From contig CAIIXF020000007.1 in the NCBI GenBank assembly GCA_903813345.2, forward strand, positions 8,625,730 to 8,689,729: DNA of 64,000 bases, written 5' to 3'. The notes under the pieces are model-generated. The model had not been told where the DNA came from. It worked only from the letters and a program-made list of their open reading frames with translations, and searched no databases. The position numbers and the translations under genes are program-made. The DNA comes from Owenia fusiformis. Its lineage: Eukaryota > Annelida > Polychaeta > Sabellida > Oweniidae. Below, piece by piece: positions 46,136-56,400 of this stretch; position 1 is the first letter of the stretch; every line of letters starts with the position of its first letter.

Positions 46136-47934
46136 ATTTCGAAAAGTGACTCGATAATGCCCATCACAAGCTGCCTACGTAATATCCAGCATATGAAGAA
46201 CGATACGTAAACCAGTTCACAGTTCAGTTTCACAGTTCCGAATTTACTTCATGACATGTTTTTAGGTTGTGATGCAAAAACAACGCGAACATCAGTTCTG
46301 ATACCGCGAACTACGTTCCTTGCACTCGAACCACGAATCTCATATCGCGAACGTGAAATCTTATGTCGCGCACCACCATTTCCTTGTTTCCGAACATATT
46401 TCTTGTACCGCGCACAGAGATCCGTTACCGCGAACCACGCATCTGATCGAAAAAAAGTCCGTAACTTTGTTCGTATTATTACGCATAAGTAAAATTCCAA
46501 GGAGGTGTTTTCATAGCCTATGGAATTCGGAAGAAATATTTTCCCAGTTTTCATGCATGTGAATGAACATCCACTCATTGACGATAACAGTATTTTCAAG
46601 CTCTAGGAAACACAAATTATTGGGACTACCTTGCAATCACGCGCATTGACATTTTCAGTGAAAGGGCTGCGTAATAACAACAAAAACAAAAACCTGACTT
46701 TTGAGTTACAACACGTATTGCCAAATTAGTGACAGCTTTTTCCAATTTTGTCCATTTGAGCCGATGATTGCATCATAATAAAGAAATGAGTTACCCTATG
46801 TGCAATATTCCTGATTTTATAGAGTACTTGATGTGCTATATCTGTAGCTCCAGCTACTGATAATTTGAAGATGCTACCATTTGCCATGAAAACTTAACTT
46901 AAATGTTGCCCCCCCATTACGGCTTGTGGAATTAACTGTTTACATACAGGAAAATAACAATCTATCATCCCGATAAAGATTTTAACACTTGGTTTTTGTT
47001 TCAAAACATATCAAATGAGTACTAAATCGTAATTTTAGGGTAAGGGCTAAGAATATCCTATCTGTCTAATCTTTGACCGTCTGAGATAAATTGTGTGTTG
47101 ACGAGTCCTGTAGTTAATTAATCTTGGTTTTAAAACCGAAGCTTTCAGTGTGGGCTATTCTGCCCCACCCATGGGCCATTTTGCCCTACTCTCAACATTA
47201 TTTTCGAACACTCTGAAAAATCACAGAAAATGTGAGATATAATCCCTTCATAAGATGGAACATGAACGTTTGATGATTGACAGATTAGAAAAACCTCTGC
47301 ACATTCAAATTATTATGAGGGCCGTTTTGCTCCATGTTCCCCAAAAATTCCTGACTTAGCAACCAGGACGATATCTGACCCAAGACATGTGGAGCGCTAA
47401 AATGTCGGACCCTTTTTGAAAAATAGAATCTGTTGACAGCTACCTTTTTTACTCATTTTTTGTTACCTTCAACTTTTCAGGTGTACATTAAACAAAAAAT
47501 GCGAGATCAATTTTTAATAAATCATACCTGATTATTTTGCTCTTAAACTCTAATTTATTAATAAAAGTTGATTTTGTTCGCAAAAGTATGTGTTTTCTGT
47601 TGTATGTGGAAAAGTGGAGGACGAAAGGTTTTCAAAATTCATTAAAATAGGGTTAATTTACGCCATTCGCCTATTATCAAGCACAGCAACACGTATATTT
47701 ATTTCACCTAAAATATCAATTGATTCGTGTTTTATGATGCTCCTATCCTATTGTTAATACATATACGATATCAGAGTTAATCACCTTAAATATTTTGAGA
47801 TATAGAGGCAAATGTGGAGGACGAAAGGATTTCCATATGTGTACATTTTTCTCAAAAAACGTCACATTCTGTGGTGTTAAAAAGCTAAAATGTGTAACAA
47901 TGCGTGCGCGACCTTTTTGCGACACGTCAATATA

Positions 47935-48232
47935 TTAGGCACATTTTCTGAAAAATGCAAGAGATTCTGTTCAGTGACCTTTCCCAAGCTCCTACTTTTA
48001 TCTATTTTTCAGTCACAAATTTCAGAGGGCTGAAAAATTAATTTCATCATGTCTAGGGTCATTCTGACCATGGTCATTGTGATCATGGTCATGTAAATGG
48101 TATGTGGAACTAGTTAAACTGACTGGAGGTCAAAGCAGAACTCTGATATCTTGGTTCAAAAAATGTTTGAAATCCAGCATGGTTTTGTCACTTCCTGTTT
48201 TGTCATTTCCTGTTAACTACCATGGCACCTAA
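47935..48232. mobile_element. Half copy of the AGGTGCCATGG palindromic family
   Basis: Shares GTTTTGTCA...TTTCCTGTTAAC, CCATGGCACCT and the GACCTTTCC...CTACTTTTA block with the element at 56846-57443. Only one arm is present. Confidence 0.6.
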
Positions 48233-48302
48233 AACCATTGTAAGAAAAAAGATTAACTATACAAAAACGGTAGATCTACCTGAAATAAGCTGAGTCTCTC
48301 TG

Positions 48303-48539
48303 TCATCCACATGAGTCACAAAAATGGATGTCGGGAACATGATCATAGGTGCAAACGTGTGATAAACTAGTGTCAAGACAGTTTCTGGTCCAACCACAGT
48401 TATCACACACCTCTACACTTTCGTTGTTGTTGACATCTCCTATTACACCACACCGTGCGCAGATACTCTCTGATCCCAAAAATGAATGACTGTGGGACGC
48501 AGTGCTGTCCTTTGACACATCATTTAAAAGCCCTGCCAA
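48303..48539 (-). CDS. 78-residue Cys-rich (zinc-ribbon-like) ORF inside the 2.6-kb element
   Basis: The ORF contains CARCGV, CDNCGW, HVCTYDH and HFCDSCG, four closely spaced Cys/His clusters typical of zinc-binding proteins. It lies wholly inside the inverted-repeat element, so it may be a leftover of transposon coding sequence. There is no catalytic domain and no neighbouring exon I can support. It could also be chance. Confidence 0.3.
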   Translation of the reverse strand: MAGLLNDVSKDSTASHSHSFLGSESICARCGVIGDVNNNESVEVCDNCGWTRNCLDTSLSHVCTYDHVPDIHFCDSCG

Positions 48540-49536
48540 CTCGGGGCGTGGATGTTAATCTTGCATGCTTTTCAAAGGAACGAAAGTCCGGCGAAAGCGG
48601 AGGAGAAACTGAATTTCGTTTCCTTGTTTCAATCCGTTGCATATTGGTATATACATGTAACTTGGAACCCCAAACACCCGGATGTATTATGTACAAATTG
48701 TTCGCGGTAACGGATCTCTGTGCGAGGTACAAGAAATATGTTCGGAAACAAGGAAATGGTGGTGCGCGACATAAGATTTCACGTTCGCGATATGAGATTC
48801 GTGGTTCGAGTGCAAGGAACGTAGTTCGCGGTATCAGAACTGATGTTCGCGTTGTTGGAAGTCTAGGAGGCCTGATAAATGAGCTTGCAACTCTTTAACC
48901 AATAAGATCAATGCTTCATTTTCCCAGCATTTTTCACTCGTATCAAGCTGAGGTGATTACAAATAAGTCCTAAAAGTTTCGGTTCTGCCATTCAAATGGC
49001 CAGTCTTTTATGGCCTTTCTGAAATCGATTTTGGATACGATCACGTCGCAGGCACTCCCGAATGCGGTGAAATCAGACGCCCGAAAACAGAAACACACGG
49101 GGCCCGACGGATAGTCGTCACATGACCTTCGTGGTTGATGTCAATCAATCAAGGTGGATGTTTCGAGCAAGCCAAAAAACGATAATTTTTCAATTTAATA
49201 CTTAGTTAACGGCGTTAAATTTCGCCCCACTTATGCATCCTATCTCAGTCTTTCCAATGAACCTAAAACAATGGGAAATGAACCGGGAAGAGAATTGATA
49301 TTAAAGAAATTCCGTATAAGATCCCGTAACAGCCAAAAAGATTTTGCAGCCATATTGAAAATTCCTTCTTGAGCAGGTTCTACCGCAATAAGGCATAAGC
49401 CTATAAAATTTGAATCAAATCCGTCAACCGGTATTTGAGTTAGGAGTATCGCCCTGACAAACGGACGAACGAACGGCTTTCCTATACCCCCCTCGTACTT
49501 CGTTCGGTGGAATAATAAATAGGTTATGATTGTCGT

Positions 49537-49681
49537 GATGGAATATAAATTTTTTTCTCGAGAAAATATGACATTCTCCTCGGAAAATATTATATTTACA
49601 CTAGGGCTATCGCCTTCGGTCAATATAATATTTTCCTTGCCCAATATCATATTTCCCTCCGAATAAGATTTATATATTCCA
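49537..49681. mobile_element. Small imperfect palindrome rich in AAATATGATATT
   Basis: Left ATGGAATATAAATTTTTTTC and GAAAATATGACATT pair with right ATATCATATTTCC and AAGATTTATATATTCCAT. Resembles parts of the GATATC-rich repeat family. Confidence 0.5.
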
Positions 49682-50095
49682 TGCCTCCCATTAAATAACC
49701 TCTATTTGCAACATAAATTACTTCACTAATAAAAAGAACTTAGAAGGGATGTGTGAAATATGTTTTAACTTATTTATTCCCATAAAAAAGAATTGAGATA
49801 TCTGGTCAAATATGGCAGTTGTTTAGATGCAGAAAATTCTCTCGGAATGAAAAATGAAGACCTAAAAAGAATAAAAGGGTGACCACGTACAACATACGAC
49901 AATGCTATGGTATGCCCGAGGGTAAATTCAAAAGTTCTACACTGTTTACTTTTGAAGTAATTTGATGTATTTTACTAATATTTTACCACAAATTAGCCAT
50001 ATGCAGATTAACTTTGTCAGTACGTGAAAATGAAAATAAAAAATCATCAACTCCAAAAGTATATTTCTTTGAGTGTAGGGATACTTTGTTGATTC

Positions 50096-51010
50096 ATGGG
50101 AGGTATTGCGTTCGGATTTAATGCATATGCGGTTGCCCTGAAAAAGACTCAACTATACTCAAACTGAACTGGAAAATGTAGCTTCAAGTGGAGACTTGGG
50201 ATTGTGCTTCTCATTTCGACCAAGGGTTACAAATATCACCTCGCACATTCTCACTACGATCGATGGGGTACGCACTTATGTGGTTGGCAACAAAATTTAG
50301 GATATTCTTCTCGAACAACTGGCTTTTATGCGTTTTTTACTTTTTTGCCTCCGAAGGAACTACATGTATGTTCATCATCATAGCGACATCCGTTGTTAAC
50401 TGCGACAACTTTGGCCGGAAACATTTGGGCAAGGTTCTCGGGCTACTTGGTACATATATGGCGTAAGTCCAGCGATATTCAGCGCCCTCTATGAGGCAAT
50501 GTATGTACAAGGGCATATTGAAGACCCGGAAAATCAAATGCTTGGAGAATTTATGGTTACGCTTGCTGTGTTCTCAGCTTGTATATATCTATATGCTGTA
50601 GTAATGCTAGAGACAGTCCAACAAGAAACGGATAACTCTGATGATATCGAACTATCTCGACTATGCAGAACAGAACAAAATGAAGGACACGCTAATTCTG
50701 GAACAGACAATGGACTCGTCAAGGTTCATTTAAAAGGAAAAGAGGAAATGAGCGACAGAACCACTCGTTCCCAAAAAGACAACAAAACCATTGGATATGA
50801 AATTTTGGTAAACTCGTAAAGCTCCTCAATTGACAATTTTGCTTCATTTGGGTTGCTTGCTTCCAAAAAGGTGGAACTGGGGGTACATTTACAAATGATA
50901 TCAAAACTGTCGTAAAATCCGCAAAGTTTGATACCAAATCAACAATATTCAGTCATAACATCAATTTCTGCATCATTGACGCGATTACGTTTTTCATTTT
51001 TTTAATCAAA
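50096..51010 (+). pseudogene. Decayed nodulin-like MFS transporter
   Basis: Conceptual translation drifts across all three frames but keeps the nodulin-like MFS signature: MGGIAFGFNAYAVALKKTQL, then TELENVASSGDLGLCFSF (frame changed), PRVTNITSHI, GYALMWLATK (frame changed), WLLCVFYFFASE, NCDNFGRKHLGKVLGLLG, SPAIFSALYEAMY (frame changed), and GGTGGTFTNDIKTVVKSAKF with STIFSHNINF after an in-frame stop. At least three frameshifts, a stop codon (TGA at about 50831) and a small deletion after CFSF are visible. The N-terminal start region and the last membrane segments are missing. There are no introns between blocks, so it may be a retrocopy or one large exon. A functional copy would be a multi-pass transporter; this one cannot be. 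Confidence 0.75.
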
Positions 51011-52912
51011 GTTAAATTGGTTAGATTTCGTCCTCTGTACTGATGTCTCTGGTATATGGGTCCTTCTACATACAAATTAATATACCAACTATAGAATATT
51101 TTGGCCAGCTTTTTGCTTTAAACTATGAAACGCATAGTCCAACTGGATCATCAGATTGTTATGGAGAAATGTGTGATATTTTGTTCCGATGGCAATATTG
51201 TGTTCTTGTGCAGCTTTACCAATTTTCTGTCTGATGAAAAGAGAAAAACATCAGCGATTACAACACGAGCTTTTAATGGATATCTGAACAAAATACCACT
51301 TGGTACATATTTTTCAATTTTTTGCTACAGTGCAAGGAGTGGAGGTTTGCAGAGATTTGCAGAGATTTGTAGAGGTCTGTAGAGTAATGTAGTATATGCG
51401 TTTTCTGTTATGTGGTTTCTGTAGAAAGATACATTATATTCAGGAATAAACATAATTCAAAAATATAACGTACTTTATTGTCAAGGTACATATCGGATGT
51501 TGCATGTTCGAAACGTAATAGACTGAACATAACAATGTGTTTGAAAAATATAAACCCTTTAACTATTTTATTGGAGCACGTGTTTGCTTTACATGTAAAC
51601 ATGACTAGTTAATACAAATACATTTTGGCTTTAAAGTCCATGATGATAAAGTTCAATTCAATTATCTATCTTGTTAACGGTCATCATTTGGTTTGAACGA
51701 GTCATTCCAAGCTAAAGTAAACCTTGTTGTGTTGTCGCATCAGGTTTACTTTTGTATGACGTTGTACCGTTATTTTCGTCTAAGGTGCAACACGAAGGCA
51801 TCTTTGAGAATCTGAAAATCGAAAAATACCAACATTTTAAAATTATACAATAATTCAATTCAACTCAAAATTCCATCACACAATATTTCATATATAACAT
51901 GAAAAAGACACCCCAGGTGGCGTATACATTCCATGGGTCATAATTTTTAATAGTAATGTTTTAGTCGAAGATCAAAAACAAAATTAATCAAAATAAAAAA
52001 GAAAAGCGGAAGCATGAATTATTATTGGTATTTATTGATAATATCATTTTTATCAGTTTTTCGAATTCCTTAACATGCTAATCAAAAGGACCAGAATAAA
52101 GATGCTCATTTAGCGAGATACATTGAACATCGTTTAGTTATACAGTGCGTATCAAAATACGCAACAGATTGTTATCTGGGAAAAGCACAAAACCAGTGAT
52201 AACGGCATTGATTTCATTCAATGTACCATAAAGCCATGTGTCTCCTCTTTACAATGGTATATCATTTGTTGATATTGGGCGAGTAATCATTCCTTTTGCA
52301 AAGTGGGCCAAAATTAGCTTGGGACCAATTTATAAACATCCCGAAAGTCAGTGTACGGGGCCCAATGCAATATTGGAAGAAAACATGGATAGCTCCAAAA
52401 GAAAAAGTCACAAGTTCAATTCAAGTCAAGTCAGGAGAACTTCCATTGGCACTTAGCCCTTGCACTGATTTTTGCAATATCTGATCACTTGGCCCAGAGC
52501 TGATTTTGACCAACTGTGCAACTGTGTGGATTTCTCCCCTAATCCATGACCAATGAATGACATATCATTGCAAAGAGGAGGGGCGTGGGTTTATGGTACA
52601 TTGAATGAAATTAATGTGGTCATCACTAGTTTTGTGATTTTACGAGATAACCACTTGTTGCGTTATTTGATACGGCTTGTACTACTACTAAATATGTATA
52701 CGCACTGGTGCCAAAGGGAAAATACCTCTACCACCATCCAAATAAAAAATCCTCACATCCCATGTTTCCACACATTAATGCGGAAGCGGACGTGTCCAAT
52801 GCCCGGGGTCCGATGCTTACAAAAATTATTCAATTACAATTATTCATATAAAATTAGTACCCCAGACAGGTTGAATGATACACTTGTGTTTTTACTTTTT
52901 ATTTGCAATGGA
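51011..52912. other. Non-coding region between pseudogene and MITE
   Basis: No supportable gene. A short direct repeat of GCAGAGATTT-type units lies at about 51347-51375. A 140-residue open frame at 52553-52975 overlaps the next palindrome and has no recognisable motif. Confidence 0.35.
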
Positions 52913-53405
52913 ACAACCATCCTTATTGAAATTTTCAAGATTTATTCTAGAGACAATTTCCAACATGGAAAATAAATATTTTATCAAAATTTTATGATTT
53001 TAACCGGCTTTTTTCAAAAACACTTCACTGTCAATAAGATGCAGGTTTTTGCTTGAACAATTGAACTTTTAATGTCATTTCAAATATAGTCTGGCTATTG
53101 AATTTTCGGCCGCCTAAAGTCTTTCTAGATATATTTGTTGCCATATTAACAATTATGGCTGATTATTATTGCCTAATGCACTGCTAAAGACTTTAGCGGC
53201 CAAAAATTCAAAAGCTAAACAATCTTTGAAATGACGTTAAAAGTTCAATTGTTCAAGCAAAAAGCTGTACTTTATTGACGGTGGAGTGTTTTTGAAAAAA
53301 GCTTATCAAAATCATAAAATTAGGATATTTCGTTAAAATATTTTTTTCCATGTTGGAGATTGTCTCCAGAATAAAACATGAAAATTTCAATGACAGACAT
53401 TCATT
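52913..53405. mobile_element. About 490-bp palindromic MITE
   Basis: The left arm (ATTGAAATTTTCAAG, CAATTTCCAACATGGAAAAT, TTTTTCAAAAACACTT, GCTTGAACAATTGAACTTTT) pairs with the right arm (AAAAGTTCAATTGTTCAAGC, AAGTGTTTTTGAAAAAAG, CATGTTGGAGATTG, TGAAAATTTCAAT). It ends about 90 bp from the stop codon of paralogue B. Confidence 0.8.
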
Positions 53406-53491
53406 ATATGTTTTATAGGTCTCTGATTAAACTATCCAGTTTAAGACCTTTAGTTATAATCTTTTTGGACGAACCTAGAAGAATCTGGAAA

Positions 53492-56400
53492 CTACTTACT
53501 ATATCGATCACATAATACTTTATATCGTCCAACTCTTTCTACTTCGGCTAAGCATTTTCCAAACCATGAGAAGTCAACATCTTTCCTGTGCATGATACCC
53601 AAGCCAGAAGTCGTGCAGTTATGTACACCGCCTAGAACTAGCAGGTCCTCGGTGCCTTCTTGGTATTCAGGCAGGAAAGCGACGTCTAGCTGTAAGCGCA
53701 GGAGAGACATTGCCATATCACACCGGAATAGCCTGACTACGGTAAAGTCCGATACCGTTGTCACAAATGGCGGACATAACCGTCGCTTCAATGGTTTAAT
53801 CACTTGGTCCTCATTTAATGGGATTTTATCGTCGCTAATTTTGTGTATGCATTAAGCTCTTGTGACAATGTATCATATGAAATTCCATTTTCAATCAAAT
53901 TGAGTCGTGAATTGCCGCAGTATAGCGTTTTCGATATCGTCAATGACAACGGAATCTGAATTTGAGTAATTTAGAAAGACAACGGCATATGGTAATTGTC
54001 CCGTTTCTCATTTTGATCGATTAAATTAAGACTTTATTTCGATGGTAGAACATTATTAACTTTACAGTGAGTATAAAGACACTTTGATTGATTGTTGTTC
54101 CAAAGGAATTTAGTCTAGGTGCTCTATTAAACATAAAGTTCATGAAAATCTAATTGAAGCGACGGTTACGTCCACCATTTGTGACAACGGTATCTGACTT
54201 TACCGTTGTCCGGCTATTCCGGGGTGCATATGCGATGATTTTTGTGTAAGGAGTGAACATTGAAGGCATATTATTCAAAGACAATGCATTAACATCTAAA
54301 ATGTCACCACCTGCCATTTGTTACAGACGCCGAACTCCGACCGTCGAACATCGTCCTCAATAACTTGAAGTTGGAGACTAACAATTTATGTCTCGTGGAG
54401 ACATGATAGCTAGCTGTCTTCTTGGATAGTTTACAGGAAATCTTTGCTATTTTCCTAAATACTGTAACAAGCTTACGTTAATTGGTTTTACAGCAAGTAT
54501 GATTTGGTTCATTTTGCTAGAATATAGGTCGAGTACGTCATATGATAAACTAATATATTGCTAAATGACCAACCTCTTTAGTGACCTTGAGTTTCTGCAA
54601 TACGTCAGTAAATGAAGTTGGGTATTTGAGTATATCTGCTCCGGCAAGCTGTGAATTGCCCTGACTTTTTAGGATTGCTCGTCCGCAGTACACGTCCAAG
54701 TAGTGTCCATCGACAAAGCCTAAAAATTAATGTTAACACCTTAATACACGGCAATCCACTGTATATTTTGTAGGCCACAAAGACCTTTAGAAGGTTTGTT
54801 GAATCGGTATCTGGAGAAGAGAGAATGAATATTTTATGCATGCCATTTGGTTCTATTTCCATAATAGTAAATGCTTGTCATTTATTTGTATTTTTATTGA
54901 TTATTAAGGGACACTTACCGACTTTCTTTCCGGGAACTAGGTCACTTAGACTTTTTATGTCGGATGTCGTTCGCGTGTAGAATCTCCCTCTCTTTGGTTC
55001 CAGGAAAGGAGCGGAAAATTTCAGCACATTTTCACGGAACAGTGTGGCACCCCAGCCAAGACATCCGTCAAAATGTCTATTGAACAAACCTGAATAATAG
55101 TTTAAGCAAAACGTTTTGTATACACTCTGCTCGGGTTTTCGGGTTTTGTTTGCAAAAAAAGAAATCACTGTAGGGAGGGGTCCATCAAGGTATGCAAATC
55201 ATTACAACTTATATTAAAAAAATGTACTATCACTCAAATTGTGTAACTGGAATTGAATTGATTATAACTCAATAATGAATTGAAGAGTTTCAAAAGTAGT
55301 TTAAGTGTTTTTGCGCTTGAGAATGTTAAGGTGTTTAGAAATAATGTATAGAAATCTTATGACTTTTTGTTCGAGTCCCACATTATTTTCAGGTATACAT
55401 TGCTCATTATATGTGCCTACCTACATCTTTCAGTTTTGTACAAAGAGTGCATGGATATGTCTCAATTATTAGCCAATGGTTAATTAATATTTTAGATCTA
55501 TAAATCATACATTATAAATAAATAATTTTAACCCTACTCTACAGTACAATTTTAAATGTTTGGAACTACTTTGAATTAAAAAAAGCAATCAAATGACTTT
55601 AATGCATCAGTATATGAAAAATGGAAACATATGTAGAAGTCCCCAACTTTTGTATATTTCAGATAGTTATGTATATAATGTGCAGCAAAGCGGTGGCCTT
55701 TTGTAATTTAGGGAGTTTCAACCATGTTAATTTTTTCGAAAATAACATGACCGTGAAGCATCAAAACATAAGAGGCCACAGATATGATAGCTATAAAACT
55801 ACAAAACAAACTAAAATATACAAAAGTTAAGACATGTATAAATGTTTCTATTTTACATATTCTGTTTCAATATTAGAGAATTTTCGTTATAAGTTGTTTC
55901 AAAAACTTATACGTATACTTATAGTTTAAAGGGTCTTGTCGAACTAAAATCAATTCAAATTGATTTTCATAATCTGTACCAAGTGGGGCATAACTATTCC
56001 CGATATAGTCAAGCTCCATCATCAACTAGGGACTGCGAATACAATGTCCTTTGCTAGTGTCAATTATGAACACGATAAACTAAACGCTAGTTGACGGGTC
56101 CTTGTAGTGTACGATAAACAAGACCCTTTAAAGTGAATCACTACACGAACGACAAACGAACGCATAGTATATGTGTGGACCTACTGACCAGAATGGCTTA
56201 TTAAAATTAATCGGCTGAATAGGCATAGTATCCAATCAAACAGCTCGACTCATTCATTAGCTGAACTAATTCTCCCTTCGTTATTTCTACAAGGTGATTC
56301 AAAACGATCATCTACAAAAAATATATTTGAGAGTAGATAAATCTGTAAAACCCGTGTGCTATATCAGCCTATTTGATTCTAGAAAACACATATGACACAA

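Larger units (their letters stand above)
46281..48855. mobile_element. 2.6-kb element with about 158-bp inverted ends rich in GCGAAC motifs
   Basis: The left arm 46281-46438 begins CAACGCGAACATCAGTTCTG. The right arm 48698-48855 ends CAGAACTGATGTTCGCGTTG. The arms are nearly identical and contain repeated CGCGAAC or GTTCGCG motifs. The interior holds diverged repeats (GTGGAGGACGAAAGG at about 47615 and 47814) and a zinc-ribbon-like minus-strand ORF (48303-48539). Probably a non-autonomous or decayed DNA transposon. Confidence 0.8.

Noticed and set aside
46249-46599. 116-residue frame and two + strand frames rich in Arg/His
   Set aside because: They lie in the inverted end of the 2.6-kb element and recur at 48455-48898 for that reason only.
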